64,000 nucleotides of DNA from Thinopyrum elongatum (GCA_011799875.1 CM022301.1:209209888-209273887); one strand, 5' to 3'. Positions 12,238 through 23,078 are shown, counted from the stretch's first letter. Translations and numbers: made by a program. The notes: generated by a model not told the origin, from the sequence alone.

Positions 12238-12349
12238 ATGTGTTCTAGGGATTGCTCAAAGTGAATGGTCAACCCTCTCCCGTGGAGGAAGAAGGCTATA
12301 TATAGTATTGGAGCAAATATGGCCGTTGTAGTGTAAGTGGCAGGGGTAG

Positions 12350-12705
12350 GCCAGACATCTGGGCCAGGGGCCAGACATCCGGCACAGTGTAGCGCCTGTG
12401 TAATAAAATAGAGAGGAGTGAATAAAACAGAGAGGCCGGACATCCGGGGCAGAGCCCGGACATTCGGCGTGGCTGGAAGTCCCAGACATCCGGCTTGGTG
12501 CCCGGACATCCGGAGATATAATCACAAAACAGATGCTCTCTGGACAGCAAAGGGGCCGGATATCCGGCTGGACATCCCAGACATCTGGGGACATAGGAGA
12601 GCCCAGACATCCGGCGGGGTGGCCGAACATCCGGGGATTTTACCACCAAAATGTTGTACTTTGGATAGCAGGGGCCGGATATCCGGCGGGTCCGACATGG
12701 GAGTA
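12350..12705. repeat. Cluster of CCGGACATCCGG-type motifs in copia LTR
   Basis: At least a dozen variants of the 12-mer CCGGACATCCGG (also CCAGACATCCGG, CCGGATATCCGG) are spread over about 350 bp. The block includes two longer diverged units of about 130 bp, each ending GGGGCCGGATATCCGGC. It lies in the U3 half of a minus-strand LTR, so it may act as a repeated enhancer or methylation target; that is inference. Confidence 0.7.
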
Positions 12706-13162
12706 GAGGCAAAATTTCACCTGTAGTTTTTAGGACATGTGGCTATGATGGAGAAGCTAGGTTTTTCTGAACTGAGCAAGTCCTTCACTGGCCCTACCGA
12801 TCCCCTCTTAATAGTGCGGGATCCCTATACTCAAGAATAAACAGAGATACAATCCTTTTGATCTAGTATTTCTTCCTTGAGTAGAATCAACTTCGCATGT
12901 CCATGATCCACACACTTTTTGTCATCCGAGGACTAACACCTGAGATTTACTTGACGAATATAGTTAGTCCCCTACATGTATATTGTCATCAACATCAAAA
13001 ACTTGATGTAAGGGCATGATTGCACTTTCACCGTGTGCGATGCATCATCCAAATTTTGAATAGCCCCGACATTTTACTCCCGCGTAGTAAAATTTTCAGT
13101 AGCCACATCATTTCCTCAAACACCCCCCCTCCACACACATCCCCCAAAAACTCCGCACGCAC

Positions 13163-13188
13163 GCGCACACACACACACACACACACAC
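13163..13188. repeat. (CA)n microsatellite
   Basis: About 12 CA units upstream of the B3-like gene, in a C-rich stretch that looks like a plant 5' leader. Confidence 0.85.
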
Positions 13189-13625
13189 CCCACCACAACC
13201 CCTCCCTCGCCCGAAACCCTAGCAAGGTCGCCATCGTCGCCGCCGCCGCAAGGCCTCCATTGTCAACATCTGCCGGTTTGCCCGTGCAGCTTAGCCACAG
13301 ATCTCCATACCCTAGCCGCCCTGAGTTTCTTAGATGACGCCTGCCAAATGCCCCCTTCCCACATATCCCCATCACCCACTCCAGAGTGTCGCAACCTAAG
13401 CCCGGCTACACTTCCCATGGAGCTCGAGGAGCGACTGGCCCAAAAGAGGTGTATCGCGACCTCCTCGCCCGACGTCGCTGAGGTGGCCGCCGAGGAAGCT
13501 GACGACCATTACTGGCCGTAGGCTCTCAATCAACGGGCTAGAGTATGCTGGTATATCGCGAACGCCGGCTACAACATCGAGGTCGTCGACAGCGATGGCC
13601 TGACGCGGGCTATGTCACAGGTTAA

Positions 13626-13630
13626 GTGGC
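13626..13630. repeat. Target-site duplication (left) of solo LTR C
   Basis: GTGGC, repeated exactly at 15214-15218 on the other side of the LTR. Removing the LTR and one copy leaves the reading frame of the B3-like gene uninterrupted across the site. Confidence 0.85.
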
Positions 13631-15213
13631 TGAGACGTCTCCAACGTATCTATAGTTTTTTATTGTCCATGCTATTATATTATCTGTTTTGGATGTTTTA
13701 TATGCATTAATATGCTATTTTATATTATTTTTGGGACTAACCTATTAACCTAGAGCCCAGTGCCAGTTTCTGTTTTTCTTTTTTTTTAGTTTCGCAGAAA
13801 AGGAATATCAAACGGGGTCCAAACGGAATAAAACTTTACGATGATTTTTCTTGGACCAAAAGACACCTACGAGACTTGGAGTTGAAGTCAGAAGACCCAC
13901 GAGGCGACGGCAAGCCGTAGGGGCGCGCCCTAGGGGGGGCACGCCCCCTGGCTTGTGGCCCCCTCGGGAGTCCACCAACCTACTTCTTCATCCTATAAAT
14001 TCAGATATATTCCCAAACCCTCAGGAGAGCCACGAAAATAATTTTCCGCCGCTGCAACCTTCTGTTCCCGTGAGATCCCATCTTGGGGCCTTTTCCGGCA
14101 ATCTGCCGGAGGGGGATTCGATCACGGAGGGCATCTACATCCACCCTATTGCCCTTCTGATGAAGCGTGAGTAGTTTACCTCAGACCTACAGTTCCATAG
14201 CTAGTAGCTAGATGGCTTCTTCTCTCTCTTTGATCTTCAATACCATGTTCTCCTCGATGTTCTTGGAGTTCTAACCGATGTAATATTCTTTTGCGGTGTG
14301 TTTGTTGAGATCCGATGAATTGTGGATTTATGATCAGATTATCTATGAATATTATTTGAATCTTCTCTGAATTCTTATATGCATGATTTGATATTTTTGT
14401 ATTTCTCTTCGAATTATCGGTTTGGTTTGGCCAACTAGATTGGTATTTCTTGCAATGGGAGAGGTGCTTAGTTTTGGGTTCAATCTTGTGGTGTCCTCAC
14501 CCAGTGACATAGTAGGGGTAGCGAGGCACGTATTGTATTATTGCCATCAAGGATAAAAAGATGGGGTTTTCATCATATTGCTTGAGTTTATCCCTCTACA
14601 TCATGTCATATTACTTAAGGCGTTACTCCGTTCTTTATGAACTTAATACTCTAGATGCATGCTGGATAGCGGTCGATGTGTGGAGTAATAGTAGTAGATG
14701 CAGAATCGTTTCGGTCTACTTAACACGGATGTGATGCCTATATGCATAATCATTGCCTTGGATATCGTCATAACTTTGCGCTTTTCTATCAATTGCTCGA
14801 CAGTAATTTGTTCACCCACCGTATTATTTGCTTTCAAGAGAGAAGCCTCTAGTGAAACCTATGGCCCCCGGGTCTATTTTCCATCATATATTTTTAGATC
14901 TATATACCAAAAATACCAAAAAGATCTTGCTGCAATTTATTTACTTTTATTTTGTTTTACGTTTTGGCAATCTTATATACCTATCTCTATCAGATCCCAC
15001 CTTTGCAATTGACCGTGAAGGGATTGACAACCCCTTTATCGCGTTGGGTGCAAGTATTTGATTGTTTGTGCAGGTGCATAGATTGGGGACTTGCTTGTAC
15101 CTCGTACTGGATTGATACCTTGGTTCTGTAACTGAGGGAAATACTTATCTCTACTTTGCTGCATCACTCATTCCTCTTCAAGGAAAAAACCAATGCAAGC
15201 TCAAGAAGTAGTA
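13631..15213 (+). mobile_element. Solo LTR C (1583 bp) of the B/F family
   Basis: It starts TGAGACGTCTCCAACG and ends AAGTAGTA (decayed TG…CA), and aligns over its full length with the reverse complement of the B 5' LTR. No internal domain or second LTR follows, and both sides carry GTGGC, so it is a solo LTR left by recombination between the two LTRs of an insertion. A TATAAAT box at 13994-14000 follows the GC-rich inverted repeat at about 13905-13960. Confidence 0.85.
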
Positions 15214-15218
15214 GTGGC
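15214..15218. repeat. Target-site duplication (right) of solo LTR C
   Basis: GTGGC, identical to 13626-13630. Confidence 0.85.
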
Positions 15219-15653
15219 CCACCCCCAACCCCTCGGGTTCAACCATCGTCGATCTCATCCATGGCCCCGCTGCTGATCTCCTCTGGCTCACTGTCAAGAA
15301 TTTGCCATCCTACATCCCCATTGAGCCCCTTTTGTCATTTCTGAAGGGCACGTTCTGCGACGCTGGCTTGGGATCCACAACTGCCAAGTCAGACCTCATC
15401 GACGGCGACCAGGAGGAGGGTACCCTTTCCAGCTCTTTGAAGGGGAAAGAGCCCATCTGCGACATCATGGAGGGCACCCTAAAACCGTACTCTTCCAAGG
15501 GGAAGGAGCCCATCAGCGACAACATGAAGCGCACCCAGGGTCCGTGCTCTTCCCATGGGAACGAGCCCATCTGTGAAAAGTGAGGAACCCATGATTTGTT
15601 TTGTCGTGCCTCTTCACAGGGGGGAACCCATGATTTGTTTTGTCGAGTCCCTT

Positions 15654-16590
15654 TTGTAGTGTAGTGAGAATATGTCCGGTTTTAATTGCTATATTTAGTT
15701 GTTTGAAGCATGCCTTGTTTATTTCAGTTGTTCACAATGTGATGCTCTATATGTGCAACTATTTACTATGTAGTACATTTTCATCAATACCACTTTCAAA
15801 CATACCAATAGGAATGAATATATTTTCTTGTTGTTAAGCCTGTTATAGCTAGCATATGCCTCTTTTAACCTTTTTTGGTTGTTCGGTTGTTTGTAGGTAG
15901 CATATGTCCAGTTTCAAATGCTATCTTTGGTTGTTCATACTATGCCTTGTTTATTTCAGTTGTTCACAAAGTGATGCGCTATATGTGCAAGTATGAAGTG
16001 TGCAGTTCAATTTCATCAATACCGGTTTCAACAATACCAATATGAATGACTATATTTAGTTGTTGTTAAGCCTGTTGTAGCGAGCACATGCCTCTTTTAA
16101 CGGTTTTTGGTTGTTTGGTTGTTTGTAGTTAGCATATGTCTAGTTTCAATTGCTATCTTTGGTTGTTCGTAGTATGCCTTGTTTATTTCAGTTATTCACA
16201 AAGTGATGTTCTATATATGCAAGTATGAAGTGTGCAGTTCAATTTCATCAATACCGGTTTCAACAATACCAATATGAATGACTATATTTGGTTGCTGTTA
16301 AGCCTGTTGTAGCAAGCAAATGCCTCTTTTAACGGTTTTTGGTTGTTCGGTTGTTTGTAGTTAGCATATGTCCAGTTTCAATTGCTATCTTTGGTTTTTC
16401 ATAGTATGCCTTGTTTATTCCAGTTATTCACAACGTGATGTTCTATATGTGCAAGTATGAACTATGCAGTTCAATTTCATCAATACCAGTTTCAACAATA
16501 CCACTATGAATGACTACATTTGGTTGCTGTTAAGCATGTTGTAGTTAACACGCCTTTCCATTTTTATTTAACAATAACCAGTGTACTTAG
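15654..16590. repeat. Tandem repeat, 232-bp unit, about four copies, in intron 1
   Basis: The landmark TTGTAG(G/T)TAGCATATGTC recurs at about 15891, 16123 and 16355, exactly 232 bp apart, with a diverged first copy near 15654. Each unit also has ATGCCTTGTTTATTTCAG and TTTCATCAATACC. The last copy fades after about 16590. The array is wholly within the long first intron of the B3-like gene model. Confidence 0.8.
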
Positions 16591-17130
16591 ACCGGCACAA
16601 TACCAGTTAGAATGACTATATTTTCTTGTTGTTAAATGTTAGGCCTGTTGCAGTTAACACACCTTTCCACTTCTTGTTTTGCTTAACTAACATGCTTAAA
16701 CCTACACACTTAAGCTATCATTTGGAGATTATGTTGTCTACCATGGATATATTTGGCTGATGTTTAGCCTGTTGTGCTTAACATGCATTTTGATGTACTT
16801 ACACAGGACAATTTTGGGAACGACTGCTGTTTTCCATCGAGGTTAGTTTCATCCCGTGGCTTATATATACTCACCGTTCAGGATATCGGTAGCTGGTACC
16901 ATATAGGCCGGGGCTAATAAGGGATTAATTGGTGAATCGGACTTTTAACTAAATATATCATTAACCCATTTATCGGTAGGTTAAATAGGGCCATATCTAA
17001 TATATCTGCGGCTACATAGCAACATGCACTGTACTGAATGTCTAAATATGCAATCCTAGGCTACATAGCAACAAGGAAGAGTGTTACCTTAATGTTCTGG
17101 TGATGTCTAGACATACATAGAAGAGCAGCA

Positions 17131-17132
17131 GC

Positions 17133-17163
<31 letters not shown>
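17131..17163. repeat. (CAA)n microsatellite
   Basis: About ten CAA units in intron 2 of the B3-like gene model. Confidence 0.9.
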
Positions 17164-17215
17164 CATCAGCAGTTAACTATAGGTAATCGACCAATATTTG
17201 TAAAAATGTAATAAA

Positions 17216-17305
17216 CTCCCTCCGCCCCATAATATAAGATGTTAATTCGTCCAATATGTGAGTATATTTGATGTTATAAGATATTTTATAATGGGACGGA
17301 GGGAG
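17216..17305. mobile_element. Stowaway-like MITE (about 90 bp)
   Basis: The terminal inverted repeats begin CTCCCTCCGCCCCATAATA on the left and end with the near-perfect inverse TATAATGGGACGGAGGGAG on the right. These are the CTCCCTCCGTCCC termini of Triticeae Stowaway (Tc1/mariner) MITEs. It sits inside intron 2 of the B3-like gene. The flanking TA duplication is not clean. Confidence 0.85.
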
Positions 17306-17545
17306 TGTTGTACTACATCATTGTGCAATTCTTGTTTAGCTTCTAATATTAACTTGGTGCTTTTAGGTACATATGTCATTGGTAAAGATTCGTGCTTCGA
17401 CCCTTTCTACGTATGGGGTAATGAGATATTGATGAACCAGTATCAAGTGAGGAAACTGATAAAGATTGTTAGTAAAATGGGTCAAAAGATGGCAATTAAA
17501 CTATTTGTTTACACTTTAGCCAAGACAACATTGAACTACGAGATG

Positions 17546-17551
17546 ATAAGT
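17546..17551 (+). other. Degraded splice donor, intron 3 of the B3-like gene
   Basis: The bases read ATAAGT where the phase-0 boundary after the ATG codon at 17543-17545 predicts GTAAGT. The acceptor TTTGTAG at 17623-17629 is intact. A single G to A change would explain it. Confidence 0.5.
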
Positions 17552-18022
17552 AAGAACTCTGCAGCCTTCTTTTTACTACCCATAATGAGTTGTGTTAGAT
17601 GACAATGTGTGAATCTTTTTCCTTTGTAGTGGTTCCCAAAGCAGTTTACTCAAGATTACCTCTCAAACTACATGATCGGTGGGCATGCAAAGCTTAAAGT
17701 ATTTCTACCAAAACACGATGACTATTTAGATGTCCTCATGAAAATAGTGAAGGATGGGCGATCGACCATCACAAGGGGTTGGACTAGAGTCGTGCGTGCC
17801 TTCTGCATGGAGGAGGGCACAATATGGGTGTTCCACTTCACCTTGTTCAGCAACCAGAATGTCTTTCACCTCTTACTTTACCGACTTTAATAGTACAAGT
17901 CTACAACTGTGGTTCATCATTCTTTATTTGGTGCTTATGTAATTCTTTTTTTTGATGTAATTCTTGAACATATATACCTGTGAATCGAATAATGCATTGG
18001 TTGTTTGAACCTGATGGATATG

Positions 18023-18028
18023 AATAAA
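18023..18028 (+). terminator. Polyadenylation signal of the B3-like gene
   Basis: AATAAA 133 bp after the stop codon at 17890, in T-rich sequence. It is a plausible cleavage signal for the model. Confidence 0.4.
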
Positions 18029-18109
18029 GCTATAGCCTACTTTCAAATTCAAATTTGGTACAATTTTAAATAGCAGCAAATAAATTAGGGCGAAATTACG
18101 CTCTGCAGT

Positions 18110-18853
18110 TCGTTACGGCGCACACAGTCGGTAAAACACAAACATGTGTGATATACACCATAATCCGACACGGTTCACAGAGAGGAAACGTGTGCGATCA
18201 TGCACACAGTTGCCGTTTGCGAAGCGTGTGTGATGGCAGACAATATCACAAACGGTGCTAGCAAACTAAACATTTGTGATAGTCACCTTATCGTACACGC
18301 TTTACAATCATGAACTGTTTCTGATGTGGTACACATCGTACACGTTGCACCACATAATAGCGTGTGTGATAGTTATCCTGTACAACACTGTTAAGATGGT
18401 CCGAAGTTTCGTAATCCCATCTGACACTCATATGATGATTAGCTAATCTTCTTAATTATATATCGCATACGGTTCGGGAGAAGTGAATGTGTGGGATTGT
18501 CTGCTTATCATACATGTTCTATAATCGTGAACTATTTGTGATGGGTTGCATATCGTAAACGTAGCACCACAAAATACCGACTACGATGGTAATGCGAGTA
18601 CAAATGAGTAGCAAGTATGGAGCGTTTGGGATATGCGAGATATCACAAATAGTTGTCTGAAGACTCGTGTTTGGGATAGATGTCGGCATCGCATACACAT
18701 AGTTATGCCAAACGTATGCATTGCTACTCCCTATCCCCGACGGTTTCTGGGTCATGTGGGAAGGACCCCCCCTATCGCACACACTAACCAGGCGACGGTT
18801 TAAAATGCCATCGGGGTTAAAAACCGTTTGTATAGTAGCTCATTGTACCAGTG
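18110..18853. repeat. CACTA subterminal repeat region and right terminus
   Basis: Short direct and inverted repeats of TGTGTGAT, GTGTGCGAT, TTGTGAT and CGTACACG occur roughly every 40-80 bp, for example at about 18142, 18190, 18226, 18270, 18357, 18535, 18641 (inverse) and 18773 (inverse). The block ends at …ACCAGTG, 18853. In known CACTA elements such blocks are binding sites for the element-encoded accessory protein. Confidence 0.55.
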
Positions 18854-19649
18854 ATGGGAGGTGGCCCAGTAGGCCGGCTTAAAGAGTTTGAGTAAGACCC
18901 GGACTGCTATCTGGGTTGGCTTGTAATAGATCATGAGACTAGTTTGTATCCTACTAGGACTCTACATGTAAGTCGTCCCCTTCAACTTATACAAGGAGGG
19001 GCAAGGCGCTCCAAGAGGGACATGTTAGAAGCTCAATAATCTCTAGGGCTAGACAAAACTAGAGGAAAGCCGGCTTATACGGCGACTCCCTCATGAGCAT
19101 ACGAAATACGATCCAGCCACAAACAACACGTAGGGCTATTACCGGATGATGTTTGCTCGGGCACGAAGCTGTCTAAATCTTGTCTTGTGTGCTAACCCAC
19201 CTTGACGATCTCCACGCATACTAATCCCCATAATCATCTACGGATGATATGTTGATGAACAACATCAACATCTACCTTCCATTACTCCATTAGACACCGA
19301 TGGGCAGCATCCCGTGCATCTACTGCAAGGTCAGCCGTGCACATCTATCATGACAGAGTCGGCCGTTCCAGGTGCCGTGGCGGCTGATCCCGGCGATGGT
19401 GGCGCACAGTGAAGTACGGCAAGGTCAGCAGATTCCAGATATCGGTGTCAGTGTCATGGCTGCTGCTCGCTAGGTAGACGACGCCCAACAAGAACATCGA
19501 CAAGGTGGGGCAAATCCAGCACACCGACGCTGTCGGCAAGCCCTTGTTGTCACCATCAGCTATCTGACAAGACCACCTTCGGCCGTGGCGTCCTCTTCTC
19601 AACGGGGGCATGAGCATGGGCAGGGGTTGACAACGGTGGTGGCACCGTC
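18854..19649. other. Unassigned old sequence between CACTA end and element D
   Basis: The first 400 bp look like part of a degraded LTR (a TATACAAGG box at about 18990, then a leader-like stretch and GCTATTACCGGATG near 19135), but no partner is in the window. From about 19270 the sequence is GC-richer and continues across element D at 28685-28972. No open, recognisable protein is found on either strand; the minus-strand frame at 19348-19671 runs into the LTR and is not convincing. Confidence 0.35.
19645..19649. repeat. Target-site duplication (left) of element D
   Basis: CCGTC, repeated exactly at 28680-28684. Confidence 0.9.
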
Positions 19650-21126
19650 TGATAGGTCCATTTTGCATCATGTTTTCCTATTGTTATTTATAGTGTTTTT
19701 ATGCAATATAATACTTTGTGGAGTAATTCTAATGCCTTTTCTCTCATAATATGCAAGGTTTACACAAAGAGGGAGAATACCGGCAGATGGAATTCTGGAC
19801 CTAAAAAAAGCTATGTCAGAGATACCTATTCTGCACATCTCCAAAATGAGCTTAAATTTTATGGAGAATTATTTTGGAATATATAAAAAATACTGGAGAA
19901 AAGAAATACCGGAGGGGGCCACCTAGGTGCCACTAGGCACCAGGGCGCGCCACCCCCTCCATGCCATCTTCTGGTACATTAGGTCTCTTGACCTAGAAAA
20001 AATATGGAGAGGACTTTCGGGATGGAGCTCCACCGTCTCAAGGCGGAACTTGGGCAGGAGCACTTTTGCCCTCCGGGGGAGCGATTCCGCTGGGGGAACT
20101 TCCCTCTGGGAGGGGGAAACGAAGCCATCGTAATCACCAACAACCCTCACATCTTTGGGAGGCCAATCTTCATCAACATCTTCAACAGCACCATCTCATC
20201 TCAAACCCTAGTTCATCTCTTGTGTTCAATCTTTGTATCAAAACCTCAGATTGGTACCTGTGGGTGACTAGTAGTGTTGATTACATCTTGTAGTTGATGC
20301 TAGCCGGTTTATTTGGTGGAAGATTATATGTTCAGATCCATTATGATATTTATTACTCCTCTGATCTTGAGCATGGATATGTTGTGTGAGTAGTTACTTT
20401 TGTTCTTGAGGACACGGGAGAAGTCATGTTGCAAGTAATCATGTGAATTTGATATTCGTTCAATATTTTGATGATATGTATGTTGTGATTCCCGTAGTGG
20501 TGTTATGTGAACGTCAACTACATGACACTTCACCATATTTGGTCCTAAGGGAATGCATTGTGGAGTAGTTATTAGATGATGGGTTGCTAGAGTGACAGAA
20601 GCTTAACCCTAGCTTATGCGGTATTCCGTCAAGGGCTGATTTGGATCCATATGTTTAATGCTATGGTTAGATTTTATCTTAATTCTTCTTTCGTAGTTGC
20701 GGATGCTTGCAAGTGGGGTTAATCATAAGTGGGATGCTTGTTCAAGTAAGAACATCACCCAAGCACCAGTCCACCCACATATCAAATTATCAAAGTAGCG
20801 AACACGAATCAAACCAACATGATGAAAGTAACTAGATGAAATTCCCGTGTGTCCTCGAGAACGTTTTACTTATTGTCAGAGACCGTTCCGGCCTGTCCTT
20901 CGCTACAAAAAGGATTGGGCTACCTTGCTCCACTTATTGTTACTATTGTTACTCGTTACTTGTTACAAATTATCTTGCTATCAAACTACCTATTACCGAC
21001 AATTTTAGTGCTTGCAGACATTACCTTGCTGAAAGCCGCTTGTCATTTCCTTCTGCTCCTCGTTGGGTTTGACACTCTTACTTATCGAAAGGACTATGAT
21101 TGATCCCCTATACTTGTGGGTCATCT
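19650..21126 (+). repeat. 5' LTR of element D
   Basis: It begins TGATAGGTCC and ends GGGTCATCT, the last base having drifted from the A of the 3' copy. It is nearly identical to 27196-28679. An AT box TATATAAAA lies at about 19880 and a short inverted repeat containing GGTGCC/GGCACC at about 19915-19960. Confidence 0.9.
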
Positions 21127-21137
21127 AGACTCTTTTC

Positions 21138-21155
21138 TGGCGCCGCTGCCGGGGA
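21138..21155 (+). other. Primer binding site of element D (tRNA-Asp type)
   Basis: TGGCGCCGCTGCCGGGGA lies 11 bases after the 5' LTR. Only one base differs from the usual TGGCGCCGTTGCCGGGGA. Confidence 0.8.
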
Positions 21156-21232
21156 GTGGAGCGCTCTTGGTAAGTGGAAATTGGTAAGGAAGAATTTATA
21201 TTACGTGCTGAAATTTATTGTCACTTATTACT

Positions 21233-22060
21233 ATGGAAAACAATCCTTTGAGGGGTTTGTTCGGGGCATCTTCACCTCGACCAAAAGCACAAAGAGTTGC
21301 CCCTCAACCTACTGCACCTACTGAAAATATTGGTTATGAAATTCCTTCGGGTACGATAGAACAACTGCTAGCTAATCCTTATGCAGGAGATGGAACGAAA
21401 CATCCTGATATGCATTTGATACATGTGGATGAAATTTGTGGATTGTTTAAGCTTGCAGGTTTACCCGGAGATGAAGTTAAGAAGAAGGTTTTCCTTTTAT
21501 CTTTGGGGGGGGGGGGAGCATGACATGGTATTGGAGCTTGGAATTGGAATCGATTGAATTTGGAATTTCACCAAAAAAATTATCCTATGCATCTAGTTAA
21601 TCGTGATCGGAATTATATCTATAATTTTTCGCCTCGTGAAGGAGAAAGTATCTCTCTAGCTTGGGGGAGGCTTAAGTCAATGTTATATTCATGCCCCAAT
21701 CATGAGATCTCAAGAGAAATTATTATACATAATTTTTGTGCTCGGATTTCTCGTGATGATCAATCCATGCTCGATACTTCTTGTACCGGTTCTTTTATGA
21801 AGAAGACTATTGAATTCAGGTGGGATCTATTGAAAAGAATTAAACGCAACTCTGAAGATTGGGAACTCGATGAAGGTAAAGAGTCAGGTATTAAGCTTGA
21901 GTTTGATTGTGTTAAATCTTTTATGAATACCAATGCTTTTCACAAGTTTAGCACTAAATATGGACTTGACTCTGAGATAGTAGCCTCTTTTTGTGAATCA
22001 TTTGCTACTCATGTTGATCTCCCTAAGGAGAAGTGGTTTAAATATCACCCCCCCTATTAA
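21233..22060 (+). pseudogene. Athila-like gag of element D, frameshifted
   Basis: It starts at ATG 21233 (MENNPLRGLFG) with a proline-rich N terminus. The frame is lost in a run of twelve G at 21505-21516. It resumes in another frame from about 21554, with the gag core reading NFSPREGESISLAWGRLKSM followed by a block for capsid helices (CPNHEIS…DDQSMLDTSCTGSF). A further frameshift near 22045 separates it from the protease. Structural capsid protein of the element, not functional as it stands. Confidence 0.65.
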
Positions 22061-23078
22061 AGAAGAGATTAAAGAACCAGTTATAGTTAAGGATGAAACT
22101 ATCATTTACAATGTTGATCCAGTTGTGCCTACTTCTTATATTGAGAAACCACCTTTCCCTGTTAGGATAAGGGAACATACTAAGGTTTCAACCGTGGTTA
22201 ACAAAAGTAATATTAAAGCACCTAGACCCTCTGAAAAAATTAAAGTAGACCCTAGTATTGCTAGGGTTAAAGATCTCTTGGTCGATAATATTGATGGGCA
22301 TGTTATTTACTTCTGTGATGAAGCTGCTAGAATTGCCAAACCAGACACTAAAGACAAGAATAAACCTGTTGTTGGCATGCCTGTTGTCTCAGTTAAAATT
22401 GGAGATCATTGTTATCATGGTTTATGTGATTTGGGTGCTAGTGTTAGTGCTATTCCTTTTACTCTTTACCAAGAAATTATGAATGATATAGCACCTGCTG
22501 AAATAGAAGATATTGATGTTACTATTAAACTTGCTAATAGAGATACTATCACACCACTTGGGATTGTTAGAGATGTTGAAGTCTTGTGTGAAAAAATTAA
22601 ATACCCTACTGATTTTCTAGTTCTTGGTTCCCCACAAGATGACTTTTGCCCCATTATATTTGGTAGACCTTTCCTGAACACTGTCAAAGCTAAGATAGAT
22701 TGCGAGAAAGAAACCATCAGTGTTAATTTTGGTGATGTGTCTCATGAGTTTAATTTTTCTAAGTTTCGTAGGCAACCTCGTGATAAAGAATTGCCTAGTA
22801 AGGATGAAATAATTGGTCTTGCTTCTATTGCCGTACCTCCAACTGATCCACTTGAACAATATTTGCTAGACCATGAAAATGATATGCACTTGCATGAAAG
22901 AAATGAAATAGGTAAAATATTCTTTGAACAACAACCTATCATTAAACACAATTTGCCTGTTGAAACTCTAGGAGGTCCTCCTCCACCTAAGGGTGATCCT
23001 GTATTTGAATTGAAACAACTACCCGATACTTTGAAATATGCTTATCTTGATGAGAAAAAGATATCCTGTTATTATTAG
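22041..23078 (+). pseudogene. Aspartic protease and linker of element D
   Basis: An open stretch of about 340 codons. The retropepsin-like active-site loop reads HGLCDLGASVSAIPF at about 22420-22460, the same DLGA variant as in B and E. It is followed by the conserved CPIIFGRPFLNT block at about 22650-22680. The linker after it leads toward reverse transcriptase (PPTDPLEQYLLDHEND). It is shifted against gag at its 5' end and against reverse transcriptase near 23040-23078. Confidence 0.7.

Larger units (their letters stand above)
11533..13030 (-). repeat. 5' LTR of copia element (1498 bp)
   Basis: Minus sense, it starts TGAAAGTGCAATCATGCCC at 13030 and ends CGATCCTTTCA at 11533, giving TG…CA ends with the terminal inverted repeat TGAAAG/CTTTCA. 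The element is inserted in CACTA-like sequence that resumes at 13031; the matching target duplication is outside the window. It contains a GA microsatellite and a CCGGACATCCGG cluster. Confidence 0.8.
13417..17890 (+). pseudogene. B3-domain-like gene, four exons, broken
   Basis: Model: exon 1 is 13417-13630 plus 15219-15579 (split by a solo LTR), exon 2 is 16807-16841, exon 3 is 17367-17545 and exon 4 is 17630-17890. Introns 1 and 2 have canonical donors (GTGAGG at 15580, GTTAGT at 16842) and AG acceptors; phases agree throughout and give 1050 coding bases, a 349-residue product. The last exon reads WFPKQFTQDYL near its start, ITRGWTRVVRAF mid-way and FHLLLYR at the end. That is the pattern of a B3 DNA-binding fold (PK-x-F-x-x-x-YL, GW, LYR). 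Defects are TAG at codon 35 (13519-13521), the LTR insertion, and an intron-3 donor reading AT at 17546-17547 where GTAAGT is expected. The N-terminal two thirds is unrecognised. A nuclear DNA-binding role is inferred from the fold. Confidence 0.6.
13031..18853 (+). mobile_element. Right-hand part of a CACTA-like DNA transposon carrying a B3-like gene
   Basis: The right end read inward starts CACTGGTACAATGAGC (reverse complement of 18838-18853). It is followed by a subterminal block with many short repeats of the type TGTGTGAT, GTGTGCGAT and their inverses (18110-18780), the organisation typical of CACTA elements. One matching repeat, CGTGTGCGATGC, occurs at 13032 just beyond the copia insertion. 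The left end should therefore lie left of the copia, B and A stack, outside the window. No transposase (TNPD) coding is visible here. The only gene is the B3-like one at 13417-17890. A three-base target duplication cannot be tested without the other end. Confidence 0.5.

Noticed and set aside
12183..12712. Several minus-strand frames over the CCGGACATCCGG cluster
   Set aside because: Frames are generated by the repeat motif in all three phases and lack a shared product.
15654..16590. Possible CRISPR-like array
   Set aside because: The unit is a 232-bp direct tandem repeat without short repeats and unique spacers, in a plant genome.
19348..19671. 107-codon minus-strand frame as a host gene
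   Set aside because: Its start lies in the LTR of D and no conserved block is seen.
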